Source: Picosynechococcus sp. PCC 7003
Lineage (GTDB): Bacteria > Cyanobacteriota > Cyanobacteriia > Cyanobacteriales > MRBY01
Reading direction: 5' to 3'
Assembly: GCF_001693255.1 (NCBI RefSeq)
Contig: NZ_CP016474.1
Span: forward strand, 550,661-614,660
DNA: 64,000 bases
This document shows, in pieces, positions 45,587-53,477 of this stretch; the first letter of the stretch is position 1, and the number at the start of each line of letters is the position of its first letter. A program made the position numbers and the translations under genes. The notes under the pieces were generated by a model, which was not told the DNA's origin, ran no database searches, and saw only the letters and a program-made list of their open reading frames with translations.

Positions 45587-45798
45587 AGGAAAATGTTCCG
45601 AAAGGATGACCTATGGAGCCATCGGTGCTAACCACCCATACCCCGGTTGCTATTAAATTTAGCTCAGTTTGCCGAAAGTAAATAACAATCGCAAAAAAGG
45701 GAGCAGTTTTGCCCCAGAAGCTGTCTGGATGATGGCATGATCTGAAGGTCAATTCAATGTGAGTGATCACTGCGGCTGAAATTGGGAGAAAAGTTTTT

Positions 45799-47079
45799 AT
45801 GTTTAATGGTCTCAAAGGGCTACGGCGTGGGCTGTTTGTGGGGGTGAGTTTGGTGGCGATCGCCGCTTGCCAGCAGGTACCTGGGGGAAATAACAACACC
45901 ACAGAAACAGTCGAATTTTGGACAATGCAATTGCAACCAAAGTTTACAGACTATTTCAATGAATTAATTACGGCCTTTGAAACCGAAAATGCAGAAGAGA
46001 CAGTGCGCTGGGTGGATGTCCCTTGGTCAGCGATGGAAAGTAAAATCCTGACGGCGGTATCGGCCCGCACTGCCCCCGATGTGGTGAATCTCAATCCTAA
46101 TTTTGCCTCCCAGTTGGCCAGTCGTGATGCTTGGTTAGTCTTAGATGATCGCCTGACGCCTGAATTGCGCGATCGCTATTTACCGAAAATTTGGCAGGCC
46201 AACCAAATCAACGGCCAAACCTTCGGCATTCCCTGGTATCTCACGACCCGCATCAGCTTCTATAACGAAGATCTCTTTGCCGAGGCGGGCATCGACTCCC
46301 CTCCCAGTACCTACACCGAGTTGGCGATCGCCGCCCAAACCATGAAGGAACAAACTGGGAAATATGCCTTTTTCGTCACCTTCGTTCCCGGGGACTCCAA
46401 CGAAGTCCTAGAGTCCTTGGTGCAGATGGGGGTCACCCTGGTCAATGCCGATGGCTCTGCGGGCTTTAATACCCCCGAAGGCATTGCCGCTTTCCAATAC
46501 TGGGTTGATCTTTACCAGGCGGAATTATTGCCCCCGGAAGTGCTCACCCAGGGCCATAGCCACGGCATTGAACTTTACCAAGCCGGGGAAACGGCGATCG
46601 CCAACACCTCCCCCGAATTTATCAACACCATCCAACAAAACGCTCCCCAAATTGCCCAGGTATCCGTCCCCGCGCCCCAAATCACCGGGGAAACCGGCAA
46701 GAAAAATGTCGCCGTGATGAACCTTGTGATCCCCAAGGATAGCGACGATCCAGAAGCCGCCCTTGATTTCGCCCTATTTGTCACCAATACCGAAAATCAG
46801 CTCGCCTTTGCCGAAGCTGCCAATGTTTTACCTTCTACCCAGGCAGCGGTGGAACAATACATTGAGAAACTTGCCACCAGCGCCGCTACCGATAGCCTCA
46901 GCTTGGCCCGAAAAATTAGTGCGGAACAACTGGCCGATGCCGAAATTTTGATCCCGGCCCAGGAAAATCTCACAGAACTACAAAAGCTGATCTACGAAAA
47001 TCTTCAAGCAGCGATGCTCGGCCAAAAAACAGTGCCCCAGGCGGTGGCTGATGCGGCGGCGGCCTGGAATGCCCTTTAA
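45799..47079 (+). CDS. ABC-type sugar-binding lipoprotein (extracellular solute-binding protein family 1)
   Basis: A 426-residue periplasmic binding protein of the maltose/sn-glycerol-3-phosphate type. Signal peptide with lipobox VAIAAC (Cys near residue 25), then VEFWTMQL and the typical YLTTRISFYNEDLFAEAGI hinge region. ATG 45799 gives the proper signal peptide; an upstream ATG at 45763 does not. No permease or ATPase adjoins it. The upstream 210 bp is shared with the original pilM promoter. Confidence 0.88.
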   Translation: MFNGLKGLRRGLFVGVSLVAIAACQQVPGGNNNTTETVEFWTMQLQPKFTDYFNELITAFETENAEETVRWVDVPWSAMESKILTAVSARTAPDVVNLNPNFASQLASRDAWLVLDDRLTPELRDRYLPKIWQANQINGQTFGIPWYLTTRISFYNEDLFAEAGIDSPPSTYTELAIAAQTMKEQTGKYAFFVTFVPGDSNEVLESLVQMGVTLVNADGSAGFNTPEGIAAFQYWVDLYQAELLPPEVLTQGHSHGIELYQAGETAIANTSPEFINTIQQNAPQIAQVSVPAPQITGETGKKNVAVMNLVIPKDSDDPEAALDFALFVTNTENQLAFAEAANVLPSTQAAVEQYIEKLATSAATDSLSLARKISAEQLADAEILIPAQENLTELQKLIYENLQAAMLGQKTVPQAVADAAAAWNAL

Positions 47080-47108
47080 CCCTCCCTGACTCCTTCTCCC
47101 CCAAAGTA

Positions 47109-47219
47109 CACCCTCCGCCCTTTGGGCACCTCCCTCAAGGGAATTCACCCTCCGCCCTTTGGGCACCTCCCTCAAGGGAATTCACCCTCCGCCCTTTGGG
47201 CACCTCCCTCAAGGGAGGA
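47109..47219. repeat. Three tandem copies of a 37-bp repeat
   Basis: Units start at 47109, 47146 and 47183, each reading CACCCTCCGCCCTTTGGGCA then CCTCCCTCAAGGGAATT; the third ends AGGGAGG. Each unit contains the palindromes GCCCTTTGGGC and CCCTCAAGGG. It lies between the solute-binding protein gene and DUF3531. Confidence 0.9.
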
Positions 47220-47283
47220 TGTTTCTGGGTTTTGGCAAAACGTTTATACTGACACTTCTCAAGCCCTATTATCCACAAACAAT

Positions 47284-47727
47284 ATGGAAGTCCAATTTCG
47301 CGAATTTTCCCCCTTCGACCTCTGGATTTGGTTGGAGTTTGACCATGTGCCTTCGGAAACAGAAAAACAATATGTCGAAGAGCTATTTGACTCTTGGTTT
47401 TATATCGGGAAACTGGGGGGATTTAATGCAGAGAATCTCCAGATCCAAGAAACTGGGGTAGATATCAGCTATCTCACCTACGACGAAGACCAGGCAGATA
47501 ATGCGCTAATGGCCCCAATGCACAATAAAGGGGACTTTGAATACGAAGGCATTTGGGGACGCTGTTGGTTTGATTTGGGGACGAGTGATCTCATCTCCTT
47601 AGATGTCTTGGTCAATGCCCTGAAGCAATTAAGCAAAGATTTTGTGGATCTGCGCCGGATTGTGGTGGGGGGTGAAAACGAAGATTGGCCCATCGAACGG
47701 GATGAAGCCGACAGTTGGTATGCATAG
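47284..47727 (+). CDS. DUF3531 family protein
   Basis: A 147-residue cyanobacterial/plastid-conserved protein with MEVQFREFSPFDLWIWLEF, DSWFYIGKLGGFNAENLQ and an acidic C-terminus (GGENEDWPIERDEADSWYA). No motif points to a reaction. The start at 47284 is chosen because the upstream part of the frame is the tandem-repeat region. Its last codons overlap the start of the RibD-like gene. Confidence 0.8.
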   Translation: MEVQFREFSPFDLWIWLEFDHVPSETEKQYVEELFDSWFYIGKLGGFNAENLQIQETGVDISYLTYDEDQADNALMAPMHNKGDFEYEGIWGRCWFDLGTSDLISLDVLVNALKQLSKDFVDLRRIVVGGENEDWPIERDEADSWYA

Positions 47728-48391
47728 GCAGCGGCCCCAAGTGATAGCGATCGCCGCCATGAGTGCCGACGGTAAAATTGCGGACTATAGTGGTGCCCCA
47801 GCGCGGTTTCCTTCGGCCCAGGATAAAGACCACTTGGAGCGGTTAATCGCCCAGATGGACGCGGTCATGTTTGGGGCCAATACCCTCCGTGCCTATGGCA
47901 CAAGCCTGCCGATTGGCGATCGCCAGCTATTGCAACAACGCCAAGAACGTCACCAACCGCCCCAACCAATTCACTTTGTTTGTTCTGGTTCCGGGAATCT
48001 CCCCCAGGATTTACCTTTTTTTCGGCAGCCCCTCCGCCGGGGGCTTTTGACTACTCCAGAACAGCTCCCCCGGTGGGCCAAATTTCCGGGCTTTGAGCAA
48101 GTGCTTGCTTTAGATCCAGTCGGAACTTGGCAACCAACCCTCACTGAATTTAGACAACAAGGCATCAAAAAATTAGGTCTTTTGGGCGGAGGAAGTCTGA
48201 TCGCGAGCTTCGCCGAACAGAGCTATTTAGATGAACTGTGGCTAACGGTCTGTCCCGTTTTACTCGGCGGAACATCAGCCCCTACGCCCATGGAAGGGAA
48301 TGGTTTTTTACAAACGGCGGGTTTGGGCCTCGAACTTCTGGAATATGAGGCGATCGCCTCGGAATTATTTCTCCATTACCGCGTGAAATAA
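47720..48391 (+). CDS. RibD C-terminal-domain reductase
   Basis: A 223-residue NADPH-dependent reductase of the riboflavin-pathway RibD_C/DHFR-like fold: VIAIAAMSADGKIAD near the start, MDAVMFGANTLRAYG, and LGLLGGGSLIASF plus ELWLTVCPVLLGG. It resembles the reductase acting on the pyrimidine intermediate, but lacks the deaminase half of bifunctional RibD. The ATG overlaps the DUF3531 stop by eight bases, so the two genes are coupled. Confidence 0.8.
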   Translation: MHRQRPQVIAIAAMSADGKIADYSGAPARFPSAQDKDHLERLIAQMDAVMFGANTLRAYGTSLPIGDRQLLQQRQERHQPPQPIHFVCSGSGNLPQDLPFFRQPLRRGLLTTPEQLPRWAKFPGFEQVLALDPVGTWQPTLTEFRQQGIKKLGLLGGGSLIASFAEQSYLDELWLTVCPVLLGGTSAPTPMEGNGFLQTAGLGLELLEYEAIASELFLHYRVK

Positions 48392-48423
48392 TAACAGCAA
48401 CATCCTGTACTCTGGCACCATCC

Positions 48424-49155
48424 ATGGCGATTTTAACGGTTGAGCAACTTACCCTGACCCTTGGGCCTCGGGATATTCTCCGGGACATTTCCTTTGCCCT
48501 AGAGCCAGGCGATCGCCTGGTGCTGGTGGGGCCATCGGGTTCCGGTAAAACCACTCTCCTCCACTGCCTCAACCAACTCCAGAGTCCCACCACAGGCCGC
48601 CTCACTTTCCAAGGCCGACCATACAGTGCCTACAATCCCGTTGTCCTGCGGCAACACATTGCCCTCGTGCCCCAGGAGTCGCGCCTTCTCGGCATGACCG
48701 TCAAGGACGCCCTATGGTATCCACTCCAGTTGCGGAAACAATCGGCCCCAACCATTCGTAAACATTGGCAACAGTGGCAAGATCAACTGGATATTCCCCC
48801 AGAATGGTTAGACCGCCACGAAGCACTCCTATCCGGCGGCCAAAAACAATGGGTGGCGATCGCCAGGGCACTCCTCTGTGAACCCCAAATTCTCCTCCTA
48901 GACGAACCCACCGCCGCCCTAGATTTAGGTCGTATCCAAACCCTGATTGCTCTGTTGTTAAAGTATCAAGCCCAGCACAATACTCCCTTAGTCATTTCTA
49001 CCCACAACCTAAACTTTGCCCAACAACTCGCAACAAAATTGCTTTATCTCGACCAAGGCCAAATCAAGCACCACAGTGATAATCCCCCAATTCCTTGGTC
49101 AGTAATCCAGCAAAGCCTCCAAAGTCGTCAATCCTCTAATACCGAAGCTTGGTGA
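48424..49155 (+). CDS. ABC transporter ATP-binding protein (FetA/YbbL-like)
   Basis: A 243-residue ABC ATPase with Walker A GPSGSGKTT, Q loop VPQESRLLG, signature LSGGQKQWVAIARALL, Walker B ILLLDEPTAALD and switch STHNL. Short single-domain form of the FetA (YbbL) type, which usually sits beside a FetB-like permease. No permease follows: the next thing is repeat element C and then a gene on the other strand. 32 bp after the RibD-like gene. Confidence 0.85.
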   Translation: MAILTVEQLTLTLGPRDILRDISFALEPGDRLVLVGPSGSGKTTLLHCLNQLQSPTTGRLTFQGRPYSAYNPVVLRQHIALVPQESRLLGMTVKDALWYPLQLRKQSAPTIRKHWQQWQDQLDIPPEWLDRHEALLSGGQKQWVAIARALLCEPQILLLDEPTAALDLGRIQTLIALLLKYQAQHNTPLVISTHNLNFAQQLATKLLYLDQGQIKHHSDNPPIPWSVIQQSLQSRQSSNTEAW

Positions 49156-49158
49156 CGA

Positions 49159-49393
49159 CCCTTTAATCTCTCAGGGTAAATTCCCCGCCGCTTACGGCGT
49201 ACAATAGAATCATCTTGACCACCAACTCCCAAAGTGAAAACCAAGCTAAAGGGACGTGTTGCAAGAAAAAGTATGGGTCTTAGGAACTAGGACTCCTGCC
49301 TGGTGAGGGATGATAAGACTTGCTATCTTTAGGGGTAAAAAGCGCATCCCATTGAAACAGGAAGCTCCGTCCGCTTGCGGCGGGGTAGTTCAC
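49159..49393 (+). mobile_element. Repeat element C: diverged ORF-less IS605-like element
   Basis: About 235 bp, no reading frame. Left end with CCCCGCCGCTTACGGCG hairpin; core GTGAAAACCAAGCTAAAGG as in A and B; AAGACTTGCTAT with a shorter TATCT/GGGTA hairpin in place of CTATTCC/GGAATAG; GAAGCTCCGTCCGCTTGCGG hairpin and GTAGTTCAC right end. Lies between the convergent ABC ATPase and nrrA-like genes, and its terminal TCA (49390-49392) is the nrrA stop codon. Confidence 0.7.
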
Positions 49394-50190
49394 CCCTGGT
49401 TCACGAGTTCACGAATGGGTGTCCGGGTTTTAATTTTTGGGTGGCTTGAGCGAGTTGGCGTTGCGGCAGGTTCTAAAGTTGCATTGCCATTGCCGAGATT
49501 AGACCCAATTCCGTCCAAGTTGAAACGATAACCCACATTGCGCACCGTTTGAATCAAATTGGGCTGACGCGGATCCTGTTCAATTTTTTTCCGCAGGGAC
49601 AACACATGGGTGTCGATGGTGCGGGGATTATCAATGGCATCCGGCCAAGCCCGCCGCAGCAATTCCGAGCGGCTGAGGGGTTCCCCATTAGCCTGGGCGA
49701 GCACATACAACAAACTAAATTCTTGGGGCGTTAAATCAATGAACAGACCTCGGAATTGTACCCGTCGCTGCACAAGATCAATGCGCAACTCACCATAATC
49801 GAGTTGGAGGGGCGCACTCACGGCCCGAATCCGCCGCGTCAAGGCTTCTACCCGTGCTAAAAGTTCTTGCATCCCAAAGGGCTTGGTTAAATAGTCATCG
49901 GCCCCGGCCTTTAACCCTGCGACGACATCTTTTTCTGTGTTTTTCGCCGACAAAATAAGCACAATTGCCTGGGTATTTTGGCGTAACCAACGGCAGAGTT
50001 CGAGGCCATCCCCGTCCGGCAATTCCGAGTCTAGGAGAACCAAGGCAGGCATGTGCTGTTCAAAGACGCGCCGCGACTGATTGAGATTTGCTGCTTGGTA
50101 AATGGCATAGTTGGCTTGTTGAAGATGCCACCCAAGCAGTGACCTCAAATGGGGATTTCCTTCGATGATGGCAACAGAGATTAAAGTCAC
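49390..50190 (-). CDS. nrrA: OmpR-family response regulator, NrrA-like
   Basis: A 266-residue regulator. Receiver domain residues 1-120: phospho-acceptor Asp in LVLLDSELPDG and the KPFG lysine are present, but the usual acidic pair after strand 1 is EGN (IIEGNPHLRSLL). C-terminal winged helix with LTPQEFSLLYVLAQ and RTIDTHVLSLRKKIE. The GTG start has AAGGAAG upstream. The consensus NtcA promoter in front fits NrrA, the nitrogen-responsive regulator of glycogen and arginine metabolism genes; family assignment is inference. The last residues and the stop codon abut repeat element C. Confidence 0.78.
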   Translation of the reverse strand: MTLISVAIIEGNPHLRSLLGWHLQQANYAIYQAANLNQSRRVFEQHMPALVLLDSELPDGDGLELCRWLRQNTQAIVLILSAKNTEKDVVAGLKAGADDYLTKPFGMQELLARVEALTRRIRAVSAPLQLDYGELRIDLVQRRVQFRGLFIDLTPQEFSLLYVLAQANGEPLSRSELLRRAWPDAIDNPRTIDTHVLSLRKKIEQDPRQPNLIQTVRNVGYRFNLDGIGSNLGNGNATLEPAATPTRSSHPKIKTRTPIRELVNQG

Positions 50191-50222
50191 GATGGTTTGA
50201 CTTCCTTGCGATTGTTGCTCCT

Positions 50223-50264
50223 ACGTTAACAAAGTTAATGTCAACAAATTGTAACCGTGGTTAC
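50223..50264 (-). promoter_or_regulatory. NtcA-activated class II promoter of the nrrA-like gene
   Basis: GTAACCGTGGTTAC (50251-50264) is GTA-N8-TAC and its complement reads GTAACCACGGTTAC. On the minus strand a gap of exactly 22 nt leads to TAACGT (TAN3T, 50228-50223). This spacing is the canonical NtcA-dependent promoter. The start codon is about 35 bp further. Confidence 0.85.
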
Positions 50265-50409
50265 GTCTTAACTGTTTCTTTGGACTCGATCAATTGTCGC
50301 AAATCACAATCTTAAAAATTCACCTAAATGGATCATGTATCTTAATGATTATTTAAGCTTAACTTGATAAAAAAAGGCGAAAGAACGAAGTCAAACGTCG
50401 TCATTTTAG

Positions 50410-50760
50410 TTACAGAATATGGATGATGAAAGGATAGCGATATTCTGCGGCTGGGTTGCCGAGAATTTTTAAAATCGCCAAAATTGGCATCACAAAGCTC
50501 AGGAGTAGTAGGGGAATGGCCAGGATGATTGCAATGGGAATCAGGATTACGGTAGCCGCGCAAAAACCGGCGATCGCCCAACCAACCCAGAGGTTGAGGT
50601 GGAGATTGAGGGATTCTTTTGCATTGGCCTTAACAACGGGATCTTCACTCACAAGTAACAAAGCAACCGGAATCCCAATGGAGACAAATGTATAGTTAAT
50701 AAAAATGGCTCCGTGGCAGAGACTCGAAAGCAGTTTTCTTTTATCGGGATCAAAAGTCAT
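50410..50760 (-). CDS. DUF4870-family membrane protein
   Basis: A 116-residue protein with DPDKRKLLSSLCHGAIFINY and SEDPVVKANAKESLNLHLN before three hydrophobic segments, the Tic20-like/DUF4870 pattern. Function unknown. It is upstream of the nrrA-like gene on the same strand, with about 220 bp (holding the NtcA promoter) between them. Confidence 0.75.
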   Translation of the reverse strand: MTFDPDKRKLLSSLCHGAIFINYTFVSIGIPVALLLVSEDPVVKANAKESLNLHLNLWVGWAIAGFCAATVILIPIAIILAIPLLLLSFVMPILAILKILGNPAAEYRYPFIIHIL

Positions 50761-50856
50761 AACCTGAATCCTCCTGGATTTAATAAAGTCGTGTTTTTTA
50801 AATGAAGGTTAAATCGTTGTTATGAATGTTACGCTTTGAAAGCTGAAAGACATCCA

Positions 50857-51417
50857 TCAGTTGTCTAAACGATAAACAATTTTGCCATCGGTAGCACGAT
50901 TCGTCATTTGTAAAAATTCTGCCCGCACCAAGTTTTCTAGGTGAGATTCGAGGATGTTTCTTGGGACTTCTTCGATTTCAAGGAAGCAGTCTAGGAGGGT
51001 AACTTCACCTTTGGTTTGGCAAAATTTAAGAATGCGGCGATCAAGGGCTTCTTTGGCAATGTTCTGATCGCGAGCAGCCTCTGGGGACAAACTGGAGGTC
51101 ACATTCTGTTGATTGGCGGCGATCGCCTGATCCCCGATATTCACAATCACCTGGGGTGGAGTCGCGTGGTTGGTGAGTTGCCGTGATTCATGACCCATTA
51201 AGGTTTTGCTATTGTACTTTTTGTCAAAGTCATCCTGGGACATTTTCAAGAGACCAATGGCTTCGATGAAGCTGACAATAGTGGTAATCACAATCCCAAA
51301 AGAAAGCCCAGAAATAGCATAGACAATGCCCCAACCAGTTTCTCCTAGGTAGAACTTGTGGCCTCCTACCCCTCCAAGAAAAAAGGCTAACACTGCGGCT
51401 GTACTTTTCTGTCTCAT
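50857..51417 (-). CDS. TM2-domain membrane protein with C-terminal helical domain
   Basis: A 186-residue protein. Residues 6-55 are a TM2 pair (AVLAFFLGGVGGHKFYLGET, then WGIVYAISGLSFGIV). The C-terminal half (DRRILKFCQTKGEVTLLDCF... ) looks like a winged-helix-type fold. Function unknown; often near DUF4870 proteins. Confidence 0.75.
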   Translation of the reverse strand: MRQKSTAAVLAFFLGGVGGHKFYLGETGWGIVYAISGLSFGIVITTIVSFIEAIGLLKMSQDDFDKKYNSKTLMGHESRQLTNHATPPQVIVNIGDQAIAANQQNVTSSLSPEAARDQNIAKEALDRRILKFCQTKGEVTLLDCFLEIEEVPRNILESHLENLVRAEFLQMTNRATDGKIVYRLDN

Positions 51418-51506
51418 GCAGGGTTCTTGGTCATACTAAGCGGACATTGGCAATCAACCAGACGATCGCCTTTCCCCCTATTGTAGAAACCCCAGCCTAA
51501 AACGGC

Positions 51507-52514
51507 CTAGAACTGACGCAAAAAGCGTAGATCACTGTTATATAAACGGCGAATATCATCAAGCTTATGCAAGACCATAGCAAAGCGCTCTACCCCTAGC
51601 CCGGCCGCAAAACCGGTATAAACTTCCGGGTCATAACCGACGGCCTTGAGAACATTGGGATCAACCATGCCGCAACCCATCACCTCCAGCCATTTACCCT
51701 GCCATTTCACATCCACTTCGGCGGAGGGTTCAGTGAAGGGGAAGTAGCTGGCCCGGAAAGTCACCTCTAGATCTTCGCCAAACATTTGCCGCAAGAATTC
51801 CTTGAGGGTGCCCTTGAGATCCGTGAATTTCAGATTCTTATCAATCGCCAGGAGTTCAATCTGGTGGAACACGGCGGAGTGGGTGGCATCGACGGTATCG
51901 CGACGGTAAACGCGCCCAGGGGCAACGATCCTTAAAGGGGGTTCGTTTTGTTCCATGTGGCGGATCTGCACCGAGGAAGTGTGGGTGCGTAACAGGCGAT
52001 CGCCAGGCAGATAAAAGGTATCCTGCATGTCCCGGGCGGGGTGATCAGCGGGAGTATTTAACGCTTCGAAGTTGTAATAGTCTGTCTCGATTTGGGGGCC
52101 TTCGGCGACGGTATAGCCCATACCGACAAAAATATCTAAGACCCGGTCAATGGTGCTCTGGAGCGGGTGCATTTTTCCCAGGGGACGACCAACACCGGGC
52201 ATGGTCACATCGAGGGTTTCGGCCTTGAGTTGGGCTTCGATTTTTGCTTTTTGAAGAGCATCAAGCTTAGCATCGAGATCCCCCTGGAGGGCTTCTTTGA
52301 CTTGGTTTGCGATCGCCCCGATTTTTGGCCGTTCTTCAGCGGAGAGTTTCCCCATGCCCCGGAGGATTTGGGACAGTTGACCCTTCTTGCCGAGGTAGTT
52401 GACCCGCAATTTTTCGAGGGCGTCGAGATCTGTCGCCGTGGCGATCGCCTGAATCGCCTCCCGTTGTAACGTTTGCAAATCAGATTCGATTTGGGTCAAA
52501 GTAGAAGTGGTCAT
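51507..52514 (-). CDS. pheS: Phenylalanyl-tRNA synthetase alpha subunit
   Basis: A 335-residue class II synthetase subunit. The N-terminal coiled coil (residues 1-95, [21 protein letters not shown]) binds tRNA. Motif 2 region is FHQIE and the motif 3 region is [16 protein letters not shown]. The pheT partner is not adjacent. It is divergent from surE. Confidence 0.95.
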   Translation of the reverse strand: MTTSTLTQIESDLQTLQREAIQAIATATDLDALEKLRVNYLGKKGQLSQILRGMGKLSAEERPKIGAIANQVKEALQGDLDAKLDALQKAKIEAQLKAETLDVTMPGVGRPLGKMHPLQSTIDRVLDIFVGMGYTVAEGPQIETDYYNFEALNTPADHPARDMQDTFYLPGDRLLRTHTSSVQIRHMEQNEPPLRIVAPGRVYRRDTVDATHSAVFHQIELLAIDKNLKFTDLKGTLKEFLRQMFGEDLEVTFRASYFPFTEPSAEVDVKWQGKWLEVMGCGMVDPNVLKAVGYDPEVYTGFAAGLGVERFAMVLHKLDDIRRLYNSDLRFLRQF

Positions 52515-52613
52515 GCCAAAAAGAGTGCGACTAAACTTGTTTCGATGGTGAAGACCCTAACAGTGTAAACCGTCCTTGATAATAAAAAAACGTTAATTTC
52601 CCACCACAAACCC

Positions 52614-53447
52614 ATGACACCTGCTACGCCGCTGAATTTATTAATCAGTAACGATGATGGCATCTCCGCCCTGGGGATCCGCACCCTTGCCAATACCCTT
52701 GCCGAAGCAGGTCACCAAGTCACCGTTGTTTGCCCTGACCGGGAACGGTCTGCCACAGGGCATGGTTTAACGCTCCACCGCCCGATCCGCACGGAAATTG
52801 TCGAAGGAATTTTTGATCCCCGTGTCACCGCTTGGAGTTGTTCTGGCACGCCATCAGATTGTGTCAAATTTGCCCTCAGTGCTGTCCTCAAGGAGCGCCC
52901 TGATTTTGTCCTTTCTGGCATTAACCACGGCTCTAATCTGGGGACTGATGTCCTGTATTCCGGGACGGTTTCGGCGGCGATGGAAGGATTATTAGAAGGT
53001 ATCCACAGCATCGCCTTTAGTCTCGCCGATTACACCAGCCATAATTTTCAACCTGCCGCTGATTTCGCAGTAAAGCTCCTCTGTCAACTGATGGAAAAAC
53101 GTCCCCACTGGGCCAATGCCAACCAGGATGCGCCAGTTTTGTTGAATATCAATGTGCCCAACCTGACGAAGGAAGAGATTGCTGGGGTGAAAATTACGCG
53201 CCAGGGGTTGCGCCGTTACATTGAGCAATTCCAGAAACGTCAAGATCCGCGCGGCAAAACCTACTATTGGCTGTCTGGGGAAGTGATCGAAGAATTACCC
53301 CAACCGGATGAGCCGAATATTCCCTTGGATTTTCCGACGGATGTCCAGGCGATCGCCGCTGGCTACATTACCATCACGCCTTTGCAGTACATCATGAATG
53401 ATCTCCACCGCATTCAAACCCTTGCCCAGGAAGATTGGCAAATTTAG
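52614..53447 (+). CDS. surE: 5'/3'-nucleotidase SurE
   Basis: A 277-residue nucleotide phosphatase with the metal site [35 protein letters not shown] and [19 protein letters not shown]. Removes phosphate from nucleoside monophosphates and short polyphosphate. About 20 residues longer at the C-terminus than the E. coli protein. Confidence 0.94.
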   Translation: MTPATPLNLLISNDDGISALGIRTLANTLAEAGHQVTVVCPDRERSATGHGLTLHRPIRTEIVEGIFDPRVTAWSCSGTPSDCVKFALSAVLKERPDFVLSGINHGSNLGTDVLYSGTVSAAMEGLLEGIHSIAFSLADYTSHNFQPAADFAVKLLCQLMEKRPHWANANQDAPVLLNINVPNLTKEEIAGVKITRQGLRRYIEQFQKRQDPRGKTYYWLSGEVIEELPQPDEPNIPLDFPTDVQAIAAGYITITPLQYIMNDLHRIQTLAQEDWQI

Positions 53448-53477
53448 GCTCTTTTACTAAAAAGCTCTATGAATTTG

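Noticed and set aside
45483..45902. 139-codon minus-strand frame over the pilM/solute-binding junction
   Set aside because: Antisense of the lipoprotein signal peptide and tnpB end; not PilM's frame.
47109..47219. Tandem 37-bp repeats as a CRISPR array
   Set aside because: The units abut directly with no variable spacers, and there are no cas genes.
14202..49393. Repeats A, B and C as CRISPR or attachment sites
   Set aside because: Dispersed, about 240 bp, with IS605-type hairpin ends; no spacer-repeat periodicity and no integrase.
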